A DNA stretch of 64,000 nt from Pseudazoarcus pumilus (GTDB lineage: Bacteria; Pseudomonadota; Gammaproteobacteria; Burkholderiales; Rhodocyclaceae): positions 2,604,001 to 2,668,000 of the forward strand of contig NZ_CP025682.1 in assembly GCF_002872475.1 (NCBI RefSeq). The letters run 5' to 3'. The notes under the pieces are model-generated. The model was not told the DNA's origin and searched no databases. It was given only the letters and a program-made list of their open reading frames with translations. This document shows, in pieces, positions 1 to 9,966 of this stretch. How positions within the stretch are numbered: the first letter of the stretch is position 1; each line of letters starts with the position of its first letter. The position numbers were made by a program, and so were the translations under genes.

Positions 1-1
1 C

Positions 2-487
2 TTGGGGATGCTCCCGCTAAGTTTCTCGGAGCCGTTTTCCAGCGCTAACCTACAGGGCCGAAACGTGATCTGGGCGCGACTCTGGGAGGCATTTATACAT
101 GCAGATGCGTGGCAAATGATCATCGGTATGGGTTTGGCGGCCGATTCCTTCGCGACAACCTACTATGCCTTCACGGGTCACCTTGTTGGGGCGAGAGCTC
201 ATAACAGCTATCTTTACCTGATTCTGTGCACCGGCGTTCTTGGGTTTGGTCTTTTCGCTGCGTTCGTGATTGAAGTGTTGCGCCACGTATCCCGACTCAT
301 CGGACACGATGACGAGGAGTCCGTGAGGCTGGGTCTGTTGACGGGGCTTTTTTTGCTGATTTTTCCCTGGTTCTCACTCACGACGGAAATCGTGATTCGT
401 CCGCAACTGATGGTTCTTCTTTTCTTTTTTGCGGGCGTGGCAGTGCAACGCAGCCTGTTGATAACGAGCGTGGATAAAAAGCGATGA
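2..487 (+). CDS. O-antigen polymerase/ligase-like membrane protein, C-terminal part
   Basis: This is the 3' end of a gene cut by the left window edge; the frame is open to base 2, so no real start is visible. The roughly 160 residues show the C-terminal pattern of Wzy/WaaL (Wzy_C) proteins: a GR..IW.R motif, then GMGLAADSF, then ARAHNSYLYL, followed by two or three hydrophobic segments. Family members are inner-membrane proteins that polymerise O-antigen or exopolysaccharide repeats or ligate them to an acceptor. The stop overlaps the next start (ATGA), so the two genes are probably co-transcribed and translationally coupled. Polymerase versus ligase cannot be decided from this fragment. Confidence 0.75.
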   Translation: MGMLPLSFSEPFSSANLQGRNVIWARLWEAFIHADAWQMIIGMGLAADSFATTYYAFTGHLVGARAHNSYLYLILCTGVLGFGLFAAFVIEVLRHVSRLIGHDDEESVRLGLLTGLFLLIFPWFSLTTEIVIRPQLMVLLFFFAGVAVQRSLLITSVDKKR

Positions 488-1683
488 AGCCCCGCGTCCT
501 GCTTGCACACAACTACTATCGCTCACGCACGCCGTCCGGCGAGAATATCTGCTTCGAGTTAGAACGGTTGCTGCTAAAGCGAAAAGGAAACCTTGCCGGC
601 TCTTTCGTTAGGCATAGTGATCAACTTGAAGGATGGGGAATCTTCGGAAAACTGGCCGGCGCTGCCAGCACGCCCTGGAACCCTTTCTCCGCTCGGACAC
701 TTATCGGCGATATTGAGCGGTGCGCCCCCGACGTGGTTCATGTACACAACACATTTCCGTTGCTTTCGCCCTCGATCTTCAGGGCGATCGGCAACCGGAC
801 TGCGAAGGTATTGACCTTGCACAATTACCGGCTGTTCTGCGCTGCGGCGATTCCGCTACGTGAAGGGCGCGTTTGCACCGAGTGCCTGGACCGACGATCT
901 AGCGCTCCTGCGCTGAAATATGGTTGCTACCGGGGCAGCCGCCTCGCGACCGCGCCGCTGGCCTTGTCGATTTCCCTGCACCGCGCAATTGGAACCTGGC
1001 AACACCATGTAGACGCCTTCATCGTGTTGAGCGAGTTCCAGCGTGGGATGGTCGTAGCTGCAGGACTATCGGCAGAGAAAGTTCATGTGAAGCCCAACTA
1101 CTTTCCCGGGAATCCGGCAGTCGTGCCCTGGCAACAACGCGGAGACTACGTGGTATTCGTCGGGCGTCTGAGTAGCGAGAAGGGCGTGAGCGCCCTGATT
1201 CGCGCTTGGCGCGCCTGGGGTGATGGCGCGCCGGAATTGCGCATCGTGGGGGATGGACCGTTGAGAGCGGAGTTGGAAGAACTCGCCCGCGGCGCGCCTG
1301 TTCGCTTTATCGGTGCGGTTTCTCCAGCGGGCGCACACGCAGAGATTGCCCATGCACGTCTGCTCGTGCTGCCGTCCGAATGCTTCGAGGGTTTTCCGAT
1401 GACGCTGTGCGAAGCACTCGCCCTCGGCACCCCTGCGGGTGTATCCGATCTCGGGCCGCTCCCCGAGATTGTCGAGAACGGTGTTTCGGGCTTTACCTTC
1501 GAACCCGGCCAGCCGGAAGCGCTTCTCGCCGCGGTGCGCAGGCACTGGGATGACCAGCCCGAGCTGGAAAGGCTGGGCCGTGGTGCGCGCGCGGCGTTCG
1601 AAGCCCGCTATACCGAGGAAGCCAACTACAGGATGCTGATGGATATTTACCAATCCGCGATCGAGGCTGCGGCGCGTGCCTGA
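484..1683 (+). CDS. GT4-family glycosyltransferase
   Basis: A 399-residue GT-B fold glycosyltransferase that should transfer a sugar from a nucleotide donor to a lipid-linked glycan on the cytoplasmic face of the membrane. The N-terminal half has PSGENICFELERLL and HVHNTFPLLSP, typical of the GT4 acceptor domain. The C-terminal half has VFVGRLSSEKGV, the VGDGPLR motif and the E-x7-E signature (EGFPMTLCE) that binds the donor nucleotide. The ATG overlaps the preceding stop. The donor sugar cannot be inferred. Its position at the front of an EPS/O-antigen operon supports a role in repeat-unit assembly. Confidence 0.88.
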   Translation: MKPRVLLAHNYYRSRTPSGENICFELERLLLKRKGNLAGSFVRHSDQLEGWGIFGKLAGAASTPWNPFSARTLIGDIERCAPDVVHVHNTFPLLSPSIFRAIGNRTAKVLTLHNYRLFCAAAIPLREGRVCTECLDRRSSAPALKYGCYRGSRLATAPLALSISLHRAIGTWQHHVDAFIVLSEFQRGMVVAAGLSAEKVHVKPNYFPGNPAVVPWQQRGDYVVFVGRLSSEKGVSALIRAWRAWGDGAPELRIVGDGPLRAELEELARGAPVRFIGAVSPAGAHAEIAHARLLVLPSECFEGFPMTLCEALALGTPAGVSDLGPLPEIVENGVSGFTFEPGQPEALLAAVRRHWDDQPELERLGRGARAAFEARYTEEANYRMLMDIYQSAIEAAARA

Positions 1684-2461
1684 AGTCAACCCACAGAAGC
1701 CTCGATGCACCGCGGACGTGATTGGATCCCCGATCGACGTGCTCGATTGGGATGGCGCGCTGCGGCAGATACACGCCTGGGCGATCGAGCGGGAAAGCCG
1801 CTATGTGTGCATCTGCAACGCACATTCCGTCGTCACTGCGCGACAGGACGCAAACTTCGGCGAGATCATCCGCAACGCAGACATGGCAACCGCCGATGGC
1901 GCGCCGGTGGCGTGGCTGATGCGCAGGCTCGGCCACGCCGGGCAGCAGCGCATCAACGGGCCGGACCTGATGTGGCGCTATTGCGAAGACGCTGCACGTC
2001 GCGGCGAGAGCATCTTCCTCTATGGTGCTTCGCAGGCAACGCTCGACGCGCTGGTCGAGCGCCTGCAAACGACGTTCCCCGGCCTGGGCATCGCAGGGGC
2101 GATCTCGCCGCCCTACCGGGCGCTCACGCCACAGGAAGACGCGGAGAACGTCGAACGGATCAACGCATCGGGCGCAGGCACGGTCTGGGTGAGTCTGGGT
2201 TGCCCGAAGCAGGAACAGTGGATGGCAGCCCATCACGGCCGCATTCATGCGGTGATGATCGGGGTGGGTGCGGCGTTCGACTATCACGCTGGCACCTTGC
2301 GCCGGGCACCGCTGTGGATGCAACGCAACGGGCTGGAATGGTTGTACCGCCTGTGCAGCGAACCGCGGCGGCTGTGGCGGCGATATCTGGTGACGAACAC
2401 GCTTTTTGTGATGCACGCTGCCAGACAGTTGGCATGTCATCATCTAAACCACCGACGTTAA
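1676..2461 (+). CDS. WecG/TagA/CpsF-family (GT26) glycosyltransferase
   Basis: 261 residues, the usual length for GT26 enzymes. Visible family marks are ICNAHSVVTARQD near the N-terminus, ADMATADGAPVAWLMRRLG, RINGPDLM, the FLYGAS segment and VSLGCPKQEQWMA, then a C-terminal GLEWLYRLCSEPRRLWRRYL. Known relatives (WecG, TagA) add N-acetylmannosamine-type sugars to a polyprenyl-diphosphate-linked acceptor early in glycan assembly. The gene starts at a GTG inside the last codons of the GT4 gene, an 8-base overlap. The exact donor is not determinable. Confidence 0.9.
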   Translation: MPEVNPQKPRCTADVIGSPIDVLDWDGALRQIHAWAIERESRYVCICNAHSVVTARQDANFGEIIRNADMATADGAPVAWLMRRLGHAGQQRINGPDLMWRYCEDAARRGESIFLYGASQATLDALVERLQTTFPGLGIAGAISPPYRALTPQEDAENVERINASGAGTVWVSLGCPKQEQWMAAHHGRIHAVMIGVGAAFDYHAGTLRRAPLWMQRNGLEWLYRLCSEPRRLWRRYLVTNTLFVMHAARQLACHHLNHRR

Positions 2462-2533
2462 TCCATCCCGCGTCGCAAAATCGGCCTCAACATTCCACAC
2501 ACCCGAACTTCGGCGAACACGACAGATGCGCCA

Positions 2534-3763
2534 GTGGGTAAAGCAAACATGCACGCACGATTCATACAGCTCGAGTTCAGCGACTTCGATTCCTTTCCGG
2601 AGGGTGGACAGACCACATCGGCTCGGCAAACCCGACAAGTCTTTGGTGACGAGGTGGCTTTGGTGGGCATCACTTGCGACGACGAAACACCGACCGGTAT
2701 CTGGACCAGAAAAGTGCTTGACGGAACGGAACACGATTTTTTCGCGCTGGCGAGAGTGCGGCCATCGAGTCGAAAGCCACTGATTCCCATGCGAGCAAGC
2801 GCGTTCCTGGCGCTACGCCGATATCGCCGAAGGATTCTCGCTCATCCTTGCAGACACCTGCTGATTCGCGCGCCGGAAGTGCTGATGGGGCTGGGTGACA
2901 TGCCCGGCCACGAGATCTGCCTGCACATGCCGGGTGTAGAGAATCCCCTGAAACGTTCGCGATACTGGTACGGGAGGCTGCTGGCGGAGCGTTTCCAGCG
3001 GCTTTTCCTCCGCCGCCTCGGACACGTTGACGTCGCCCTTGCGGCTGCGGATGAAGAATCGATTCGCGCCTTTAGCGAAGAATGCGCACGCGAGACTTCC
3101 TGCCCGCGTATTGCGCAGTTCCCGACCCGCTTCGATGAACAGGTGTTTTACCCGCGAGACCGCATTACAACCCGGCACCACCTGCAGATCTCATCCGATG
3201 CCCCGGTACTCGTCGGCGTCGGGCGTCTGAACCGTTTCAAGGGCTGGGCGCTCGTGATCCAGGCCTTCGTGGAGTTCCGGTACCGCTTCCCGGAAGCCCT
3301 GCTTTTTATCCTGGGGGAAGGTGAAGAACGCGCAGCGCTGCAACGGCAGATCGCAGACAACGCTCTGGAGCGACATGCCCGGCTGCTGGGCCACTGTGAC
3401 CAGGAAACCGTGGCCGCGTACATGAGCGCGGCCACGTTCGTGGTCAGCGGGTCGAGCGTGGAAGGCTGGTCTACGACGCTGGTCGAGGCCATCGCCTGCG
3501 AAGTGCCGGTATGCACCACCGAATTCAGCAGCGCGCGCGAACTGGTCCAGGATGGGATCAACGGTTACGTGGTGACGGACAGAACCCCTGCGGGATTTTC
3601 AGCCGCGCTGGTGGATTGCCTGGGGTTGCCACGGGAAGGCCTGCACCGACGCGCCTGCGAGATATCGGATCTCGCCGTCGCGAGGCTTCGAGAGGCGTTG
3701 ATGCACGCATGGCCTGCGCCATTCACGAAAGTCTCGGATGTCTCACGGGTTGCTCATGTCTGA
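2534..3763 (+). CDS. GT4-family glycosyltransferase
   Basis: Up to 409 residues from a GTG at 2534; an ATG at 2549 (MHARFIQ) is an equally reasonable start. The C-terminal Rossmann half is clear: VGVGRLNRFKGW, FILGEGEER, then SSVEGWSTTLVEA, which holds the E-x7-E donor-binding signature. The N-terminal half carries LIRAPEVLMGLGD and MPGVENPLKR and is less conserved. It is a cytoplasmic transferase acting on the growing repeat unit. About 70 bases separate it from the GT26 gene, with no obvious promoter, so it probably belongs to the same operon. Donor and acceptor are unknown. Confidence 0.85.
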   Translation: MGKANMHARFIQLEFSDFDSFPEGGQTTSARQTRQVFGDEVALVGITCDDETPTGIWTRKVLDGTEHDFFALARVRPSSRKPLIPMRASAFLALRRYRRRILAHPCRHLLIRAPEVLMGLGDMPGHEICLHMPGVENPLKRSRYWYGRLLAERFQRLFLRRLGHVDVALAAADEESIRAFSEECARETSCPRIAQFPTRFDEQVFYPRDRITTRHHLQISSDAPVLVGVGRLNRFKGWALVIQAFVEFRYRFPEALLFILGEGEERAALQRQIADNALERHARLLGHCDQETVAAYMSAATFVVSGSSVEGWSTTLVEAIACEVPVCTTEFSSARELVQDGINGYVVTDRTPAGFSAALVDCLGLPREGLHRRACEISDLAVARLREALMHAWPAPFTKVSDVSRVAHV

Positions 3764-4721
3764 AGCGCATTCGACCGCTGACGGCACACCGCCCCTGGTG
3801 TCCGTGGTGATGGCCACGTACAACCGCAGCAACATCATCGGTTACGCGATCGAGTCGCTACGGGCAAACACATTGCAGGACTGGGAACTGCTCGTTGTCG
3901 GCGACTGCTGCACGGACGACACGGAAACCGTGGTGAGCGCCTTTGGCGACACGAGAATCCGTTTCGTCAACCTGCCGGACAACTGCGGCGAACAGAGTGG
4001 GCCGAACAATTTCGGCGTGGAGCTCGCACGCGGGAGATACCTCGCGTTCCTCAACCATGACGACCTGTGGTTTCCCCACCACCTGCGGCGTTGCGTCGAG
4101 GCGCTCGAGCGCGAGGGCGTCGATCTGGTGTTCTCGCAGGGCATCGTCGTCGATGCAGACGGCAAACTCGCTCTGGTCGGCGCGACCTGCCCCGAACCGC
4201 ATCCTTACGCCCCCTGGATGAGCGCCCCCGCGAGCCTGTGGGTGATGCGGCGGGAAGTCCCGCCAAGTGTGGGGGCATGGCCGGCGGCGCGGGAAACACG
4301 CATCAGCCCTTCGCAGGCGTGGCTGCGAAGGGCGCACGGCATGGGAGTTCGAATGCTTGCCCTGCCGGTGCCAGGCGCACTGATCATTACGTCAGGCGAC
4401 AGGCGCGATTCCTACCGCGAGCGCCAATGCGCGGAACACGCATGGTGGCACGACAAACTGCGCGCAGATGGCGGCGAACGGGCGCTGATCGGTGCGCTGC
4501 TTGGTGAGCTCTGGCAGCAGCGAACCCTTAACCCCGGGTACAATCTGGGCCATCTGGCAAAGACACTGGTACGCAGAAGTCTGATGTGCGTGGGCATTCC
4601 GGCCCCGAGCATCAAGGGTCTATTCCGGTTCAGGCGCAAGGGCGCCTTCATCGCCCATCTGAGGCGCGTTCGCGGCCTGGAGCCGGCCAAGCGGGGCTCT
4701 CGAACCGAGGATGGTCATTGA
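3738..4721 (+). CDS. GT2-family glycosyltransferase
   Basis: 327 residues with a GT-A fold. It begins with VSVVMATYNRSN, followed by WELLVVGDCCTDDTE and the FLNHDDLW segment, whose aspartates coordinate the metal and nucleotide sugar. The start may be ATG 3738 or ATG 3756 (MSEAHST); both overlap the end of the previous GT4 gene, pointing to coupled translation. The C-terminal third is basic (RRSLMCVG, FRFRRKGAF), which may help membrane association. It probably adds one sugar of the repeat unit. Confidence 0.88.
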   Translation: MSHGLLMSEAHSTADGTPPLVSVVMATYNRSNIIGYAIESLRANTLQDWELLVVGDCCTDDTETVVSAFGDTRIRFVNLPDNCGEQSGPNNFGVELARGRYLAFLNHDDLWFPHHLRRCVEALEREGVDLVFSQGIVVDADGKLALVGATCPEPHPYAPWMSAPASLWVMRREVPPSVGAWPAARETRISPSQAWLRRAHGMGVRMLALPVPGALIITSGDRRDSYRERQCAEHAWWHDKLRADGGERALIGALLGELWQQRTLNPGYNLGHLAKTLVRRSLMCVGIPAPSIKGLFRFRRKGAFIAHLRRVRGLEPAKRGSRTEDGH

Positions 4722-4723
4722 GG

Positions 4724-5269
4724 ATGAACGACGACAACTGGCTGCTTCCGAATGCGACGCTTGATGCCCAGAGCATCACACGGGACTGGCAACCGGCCGA
4801 CCAGACGCTGATCGACGGCGTATCCGTGAAAGAGGTGCGCCCGGTACTTACGGGTTACGGGCACCTCACCGAAGCCCTGCGGGGCGAGTGGCTTGCGGAG
4901 AACGCCGCGGTCGACCAGATTTTCTTCAGCACGCTGCAACCCGGCGGCCTGAGCGCGTGGCATGCCCATGGCGAGACCACGGATCGCCTGTTCGTCGTGA
5001 ACGGACAGGTCCGGGTCGTTCTGTATGACGCCCGGAAAGGTTCCCCCAGCTATGGACTGGTCAACGAGTTCAAGCTGGCCACCGTGCGGCCAATGCTGGT
5101 GGTGATCCCGCCGCGAGTCTGGCATGGCGTGCACAATTACTGCGGTGCGCCGGCGATCCTGATGAACGCGGTCGATCGCGCGTATCGCTACGAAGGCCCG
5201 GATCACTGGCGCGTGCCGCCGGATTCGGACGCCATTCCGTACACATTCCCCGGTCACAGGGCCGGATGA
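4724..5269 (+). CDS. Cupin / dTDP-4-dehydrorhamnose 3,5-epimerase-like protein
   Basis: A 181-residue cupin. Key segments are [19 protein letters not shown], a metal- or substrate-facing histidine motif, then [14 protein letters not shown] and [13 protein letters not shown], which closely resemble the RmlC fold. RmlC enzymes epimerise a 4-keto sugar nucleotide, but no rmlA, rmlB or rmlD is in the window, so rhamnose synthesis is not supported here. It may act on another 4-keto sugar, including the 4-keto-6-deoxymannose made by the adjacent Gmd. The frame is open upstream, but the ATG at 4724 directly after the GT2 stop is preferred because the added residues are not cupin-like. Confidence 0.75.
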   Translation: MNDDNWLLPNATLDAQSITRDWQPADQTLIDGVSVKEVRPVLTGYGHLTEALRGEWLAENAAVDQIFFSTLQPGGLSAWHAHGETTDRLFVVNGQVRVVLYDARKGSPSYGLVNEFKLATVRPMLVVIPPRVWHGVHNYCGAPAILMNAVDRAYRYEGPDHWRVPPDSDAIPYTFPGHRAG

Positions 5270-6414
5270 AAGACGATCCACTCATGTCTGAGCAACGCAA
5301 AGTCGCGCTTATCACCGGCATCACCGGCCAGGACGGCTCGTATCTGGCCGAATTCCTGCTCGACAAGGGCTACGAGGTGCATGGCATCAAGCGCCGCGCC
5401 TCGAGCTTCAACACGCAGCGCATCGACCACGTGTATCAGGATCCGCACGAGCCGAACCCGCGCCTGGTGCTGCACTACGGCGACCTGACGGATTCATCCA
5501 ACCTCACGCGCATCGTGCAGGAAGTGCAGCCGGACGAGGTCTACAACCTTGCGGCGCAGTCGCATGTCGCGGTGAGCTTCGAATCCCCCGAGTACACGGC
5601 GGACGTCGATGCACTGGGCACCTTGCGGCTGCTCGAAGCCATCCGCCTGCTCGGGCTGCAACGCAAGACGCGCTTCTATCAGGCGTCCACGTCGGAGCTC
5701 TACGGACTGGTGCAGGAGACGCCGCAACGGGAGACGACGCCGTTCTACCCGCGCAGCCCGTATGCCGTGGCCAAGCTCTATGCCTACTGGATCACCGTGA
5801 ACTACCGCGAGGCCTACGGCATGTTCGCGTGCAACGGCATCCTGTTCAATCACGAGAGTCCGCGCCGCGGAGAGACCTTTGTCACCCGCAAGATCACTCG
5901 CGGCCTGGCGAATATTGCGCAGGGGCTGGAGGACTGCCTCTATCTGGGCAACCTGAACGCGCTGCGCGACTGGGGGCATGCGCGCGACTATGTCCGCATG
6001 CAGTGGATGATGCTGCAGTGCGAGCGGGCGGAAGACTTCGTCATCGCCACCGGGCGGCAGTGTTCGGTGCGCGATTTCGTGCGCATGGCGGCGGCTGAGC
6101 TGGGCATCGGCCTGCGCTTCAAGGGGGTCGGCGTGGATGAGCGAGCGGTCGTGGACAGCGTCTCGGGCGAGCACGCCCCTGCCGTGCGAATCGGCGACGT
6201 CGTGGTGCGGGTCGATCCGCGCTATTTCCGGCCTGCGGAAGTCGAAACCCTGCTCGGCGACCCCACCCGAGCGCACGAACGCCTCGGCTGGAAACCGGAG
6301 ACCACGGTAGAGCAGATGTGCGCCGAGATGGTCGCGGAAGATCTCAAGATCGCGCGTCGGCATGCTTTCCTGAAGGCGAACGGACACGACCTGCCTGTGG
6401 CGCGCGAGGAATGA
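5266..6414 (+). CDS. gmd: GDP-mannose 4,6-dehydratase
   Basis: 382 residues, close to the ~370 of characterised Gmd proteins. It has the NAD(P)-binding [15 protein letters not shown] motif, [17 protein letters not shown], the catalytic S/Y/K elements (ASTSELYG and [10 protein letters not shown]) and [15 protein letters not shown]. It converts GDP-D-mannose to GDP-4-keto-6-deoxy-D-mannose in the cytoplasm. The ATG at 5266 overlaps the cupin stop; ATG 5284 (MSEQRK) is an alternative start. The next gene overlaps it by ATGA, and together they form the standard GDP-L-fucose pathway fed by ManC. Confidence 0.97.
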   Translation: MKDDPLMSEQRKVALITGITGQDGSYLAEFLLDKGYEVHGIKRRASSFNTQRIDHVYQDPHEPNPRLVLHYGDLTDSSNLTRIVQEVQPDEVYNLAAQSHVAVSFESPEYTADVDALGTLRLLEAIRLLGLQRKTRFYQASTSELYGLVQETPQRETTPFYPRSPYAVAKLYAYWITVNYREAYGMFACNGILFNHESPRRGETFVTRKITRGLANIAQGLEDCLYLGNLNALRDWGHARDYVRMQWMMLQCERAEDFVIATGRQCSVRDFVRMAAAELGIGLRFKGVGVDERAVVDSVSGEHAPAVRIGDVVVRVDPRYFRPAEVETLLGDPTRAHERLGWKPETTVEQMCAEMVAEDLKIARRHAFLKANGHDLPVAREE

Positions 6415-7415
6415 ACGCACTGACGCAATCCATCCAGGTCCAGACGAGTACCGAACCGTGCATCTTCGTTGCCGGCCATCGAGGCATGGTCGGCTCGGCC
6501 ATCGTACGACGCTTGCGCGCGCTCGGGCATCGCAACATCGTCACTGCAGGGCGCGACGAACTCGACCTGCTGGACGCGGCAGCGGTGCGCGAATTTTTCT
6601 CGGCGCACAAAGTCGATCAGGTGTATCTGGCGGCGGCACGGGTCGGCGGCATCCATGCCAACGACACGCTGCCGGCGGAATTCATCTACCAGAACCTGAT
6701 GATCGAGGCGAACGTCATCCACGCTGCTCACGAGCACGGAGTGGAGCGACTGCTGTTTCTGGGTTCGTCATGCATCTACCCGAAGCTCGCACCACAGCCG
6801 ATGCGCGAGGACGCGCTGCTCGGCGGTGCGCTGGAGCCGACGAACGAACCCTACGCGGTGGCCAAGATCGCCGGCATCAAGCTGTGCGAGAGCTACAACC
6901 GGCAGTACGGGCGCGATTATCGCAGCGTGATGCCGACCAACCTGTACGGCCCCGGCGACAACTTCCATCCGCAGAACAGCCACGTGATTCCGGCGCTGAT
7001 GCGTCGCATCCACGAGGCGAAGCAAGCCGATGCACCCGAGGTCGTGATCTGGGGCAGCGGCACCCCGCGTCGGGAATTTCTGCACGTGGACGACATGGCA
7101 GCCGCTTGCGTGCACGTCATGTCTCTGGAGCGCGAGACGTACTGGAGCCAGGTGTTGCCGATGCGCTCGCATGTGAACGTCGGCTGCGGCGAGGACTGCA
7201 CGATCCGGGCACTGGCCGAAGCCATCGCGCGGGTCACGGGATTTCGCGGCGCGCTTCGCTTCGACACCAGCAAGCCCGACGGAGCGCCGCGAAAGCTGCT
7301 GGACGTGAGCCTGCTCGAACGCCTGGGCTGGAAGGCCTCGATCGACCTCGAAGAGGGTCTGCGCCACACCTACGCGTGGTATCTCGAACACCGGGAAACG
7401 GTGCGCGCGCAATGA
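6411..7415 (+). CDS. fcl: GDP-L-fucose synthase
   Basis: 334 residues from ATG 6411, which overlaps the gmd stop. The Rossmann motif is [14 protein letters not shown]; catalytic elements are [10 protein letters not shown] and the Y-x3-K motif in [13 protein letters not shown], followed by [12 protein letters not shown]. The enzyme epimerises and reduces GDP-4-keto-6-deoxymannose to GDP-L-fucose with NADPH. With gmd and manC it indicates that L-fucose, or a closely related 6-deoxyhexose, is part of the glycan made here. The frame is open further upstream, but that extension lies wholly inside gmd and is not family sequence. Confidence 0.97.
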   Translation: MNALTQSIQVQTSTEPCIFVAGHRGMVGSAIVRRLRALGHRNIVTAGRDELDLLDAAAVREFFSAHKVDQVYLAAARVGGIHANDTLPAEFIYQNLMIEANVIHAAHEHGVERLLFLGSSCIYPKLAPQPMREDALLGGALEPTNEPYAVAKIAGIKLCESYNRQYGRDYRSVMPTNLYGPGDNFHPQNSHVIPALMRRIHEAKQADAPEVVIWGSGTPRREFLHVDDMAAACVHVMSLERETYWSQVLPMRSHVNVGCGEDCTIRALAEAIARVTGFRGALRFDTSKPDGAPRKLLDVSLLERLGWKASIDLEEGLRHTYAWYLEHRETVRAQ

Positions 7416-7455
7416 CCGGCCGCACCGGCAGGGTCACTTCGGCGAAGGTCGAGCG

Positions 7456-8877
7456 ATGCAACTGACTGCGCTGTCGGCTTTCTATCTGCCGCTGCTCGCG
7501 CTGGTGCTGCTGTTCGCACGGCCATGGCTGCCTGCCTTGCTGATCTTCGCGACGGTGCTGCAGGGCGGTTCGGTATTGAACGTGACGCTGGATCAGGGTC
7601 AGTACGGCATTTCGCCCTACAACGTAACCGCGCTCGCCGCCCTTTGCGTACTCGCGGCCCGGCTGTTTCGCGCCCCCCGCCTCGACTTCCTGTCGGCAGC
7701 GCCCCGGCCCGCAAGCTGGTTGCTGAGTCTCTACGCCTTGGTCGCGGTGACCGGCGCCTTCGTCCTGCCCCACGTGCATGCCGGCGTACCGGTCTATCTG
7801 TTGCTCAATCCGCAGGGTTTCGACCTGCCGCCGACACCACTGCATTTCACGATTTCCAACGCGGTGCAGGCCGCCAACCTGTGCGTGCATCTGGCGGTCG
7901 CGCTGTTTCTGCTGCATGCAGCCAGTCGTCCGGATTGGCGCAGCGCAAGATTATTGTGGGGCTTGGGTGCAGCCGTTGCGCTGGTCACCCTGATCGGCGG
8001 CTACGAACGTCTGGCACACGTTGCCGGATGGCCTTCCTTCAATGCGTTCTGGATGAGCAACCCGGGCTACCTGCAGCTCGCCAATCACGATGTTGCCGGG
8101 ATTCGGCGCATCGTGGCGCCGTTTTCGGAGGCTTCCTATGCCTCGGCCTTCCTCGCCGCCGTGTGGACGGCACTATTCGCGGTGTTCCTGCTCGGGCGCC
8201 GGCATGCGGGCAAGCTCATCGTCGCGATGATCGTCGTCGGCCTGGCGCTGCTCAATCCGCTGGGTTCCACCGGTTGGGCAGCAGCTGGCGTCGCCAGCGC
8301 GGCGGTGCTGCTCGTCGCGACAGTGTACGCTGCAAAGGATTCGGCGTGCAGGGCACGCGTCGTGAGCGCCTGGGCAGCACTGACGGTAGCGGGTGCCGCG
8401 CTGTTGCTGGTGGCAAACTTCACGCCGGCCGGCAAGAAGGTGCAGGAATTGGCGTCTACTGCAATCATCGACAAGCTCGATTCAGGCAGCGCTCAGTCGA
8501 GAACGCGTTCAAACATGAGCGCACTGACAATCGTCAGTCACACATACGGCACGGGGGCCGGCATGGGGAGCAATCGCGCCTCCAGCTACTTCGCAAGCTT
8601 GGTCAGCAATACCGGTTTGCCGGGTCTGCTCACTTTTTGCGGCATGCTGGCGGCGCTCGCGCTCGCAGTTGCCCGATCAGCGCGTGACCGCAGCGCACGG
8701 GTATTCGTCGTCACCGCGCTGGGCACGGCGACACTGGCCGTTGCGCTGGCAATTCCGGACCTGAACGCGCCGCTGTACTGGGCGTTCATCTTCATCGCTC
8801 TCGCCTATTCGGCACGCCCTCCAGAACCCGCGGACGGACATGCAGCCAACGAAGCCAGACACTCTCGTACTGTATGA
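7456..8877 (+). CDS. O-antigen/exopolysaccharide polymerase-like membrane protein
   Basis: 473 residues with roughly ten hydrophobic segments, starting MQLTALSAFYLPLLALVLLF. An extracytoplasmic loop has VAPFSEASYASAFLAAVW, and near residue 360 lies YGTGAGMGSNRASSYF, both resembling EPS/O-antigen polymerases. This is an integral inner-membrane protein likely to join repeat units on the periplasmic face after Wzx-type flipping. An AAGG sequence 8 bases before ATG 7456 supports the start. It is the second Wzy-like gene in the window (the first is cut at the left edge), so one may be a ligase and the other the polymerase, or two glycans may be made. Confidence 0.75.
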   Translation: MQLTALSAFYLPLLALVLLFARPWLPALLIFATVLQGGSVLNVTLDQGQYGISPYNVTALAALCVLAARLFRAPRLDFLSAAPRPASWLLSLYALVAVTGAFVLPHVHAGVPVYLLLNPQGFDLPPTPLHFTISNAVQAANLCVHLAVALFLLHAASRPDWRSARLLWGLGAAVALVTLIGGYERLAHVAGWPSFNAFWMSNPGYLQLANHDVAGIRRIVAPFSEASYASAFLAAVWTALFAVFLLGRRHAGKLIVAMIVVGLALLNPLGSTGWAAAGVASAAVLLVATVYAAKDSACRARVVSAWAALTVAGAALLLVANFTPAGKKVQELASTAIIDKLDSGSAQSRTRSNMSALTIVSHTYGTGAGMGSNRASSYFASLVSNTGLPGLLTFCGMLAALALAVARSARDRSARVFVVTALGTATLAVALAIPDLNAPLYWAFIFIALAYSARPPEPADGHAANEARHSRTV

Positions 8878-9952
8878 CGGAATGCAGACGCGGGGCGGCG
8901 CCGAGCGTGTCCTGCTGGAACTGGTCCGACATCTCGACGCCTCGGCCTGCGTGGGGTTTGTCGACCGCACGCTGTTCCCCGATGCATTCGAGGATGGCCG
9001 CCTGTTCGACCTGAACGCGCACCAACGATTCGACGCCCTGCGAATCGCTCACATGCTCTATGCATTCTCGACCCGTGGTGCCGACATTGCGAGCAGGTTT
9101 GGCGAACGGATCTACTCCGGCGCCTACAGCGTGCTGGCCGAACGTGCAGGACACGAAGGACGCTCGATCTACTATTGCCACACGCCGCCAAGATTTCTCT
9201 ACGATCTGCGACGTCACTATGAAAGCGCCACTCCCATGGTGTTGCGGCCTGCGCTCGCATCACTGCGGAACTGGTTGCAGCCACGCTTCGAGGCAGCCGT
9301 ACGACGCATGGATATCGTTCTCGCGAATTCGGAGAACGTCCGTAGCCGCCTGCGGCAACACCTGGGGGTCGAAGCACGGGTGGTCTACCCGCCGGTCGAT
9401 ACCCATGCGTTCCGGTGGCTCAGTGATGACGGTTACTTTCTTTCCACGGCCCGGCTGGAACCGCTCAAGCGCGTCGATGTGCTGATTCGGGCCTTTCTGC
9501 GAATGCCCTCCCAGCGGCTGGTGGTAACATCCGGCGGGTCCGAACTGGCGCGGCTACGGGAATTGGCAAGGGGCGCGAGCAACATTCACTTCACCGGCTG
9601 GATCGACGACGTCACGCTGTCGGACTGCATGGGCCGGGCGCGCGCCACCGTGTATGTCCCGGTCGACGAGGATTTCGGCATGTCGCCGGTCGAATCGATG
9701 GCGGCCGGAAAACCGGTAATCGGGGTCGCACAAGGTGGCCTGCTGGAAACCGTCAGGCCGGGTGAGACCGGCGTGCTGTTAGCTCCCGATTTCGACACGG
9801 AAGAGGTATGCCGTGCGGTGCTGGACATGAGCCAGCGGAACGCGAACGAAATGCGAAGCGCATGTGAAGAACGTGCGGCGATGTTCTCGAGGGCGCGCTT
9901 TCTCGAACGCATGGATTCGATCCTGCAACACCCCGACCGCCAACCGCACTAG
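8840..9952 (+). CDS. GT4-family glycosyltransferase
   Basis: 370 residues. The protein opens with the family's first beta strand and GGAER loop (LVLYDGMQTRGGAERVLLE), so the start must be ATG 8840, 38 bases inside the 3' end of the polymerase gene. Other marks are YCHTPPRFLYD, FLSTARLEPLKRVD, and DEDFGMSPVESMAAGKPVIG, which contains the E-x7-E donor-binding signature. Relatives include mannosyl- and glucosyltransferases of lipopolysaccharide and EPS clusters. The donor is unknown. Confidence 0.88.
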   Translation: MQPTKPDTLVLYDGMQTRGGAERVLLELVRHLDASACVGFVDRTLFPDAFEDGRLFDLNAHQRFDALRIAHMLYAFSTRGADIASRFGERIYSGAYSVLAERAGHEGRSIYYCHTPPRFLYDLRRHYESATPMVLRPALASLRNWLQPRFEAAVRRMDIVLANSENVRSRLRQHLGVEARVVYPPVDTHAFRWLSDDGYFLSTARLEPLKRVDVLIRAFLRMPSQRLVVTSGGSELARLRELARGASNIHFTGWIDDVTLSDCMGRARATVYVPVDEDFGMSPVESMAAGKPVIGVAQGGLLETVRPGETGVLLAPDFDTEEVCRAVLDMSQRNANEMRSACEERAAMFSRARFLERMDSILQHPDRQPH

Positions 9953-9966
9953 ATCGAGCACTCACC

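Noticed and set aside
4586-4723. An N-terminal extension of the cupin protein
   Set aside because: The 46 extra codons overlap the GT2 gene, are Arg/Gly/Ser-rich and have no family similarity; ATG 4724 directly after the GT2 stop fits better.
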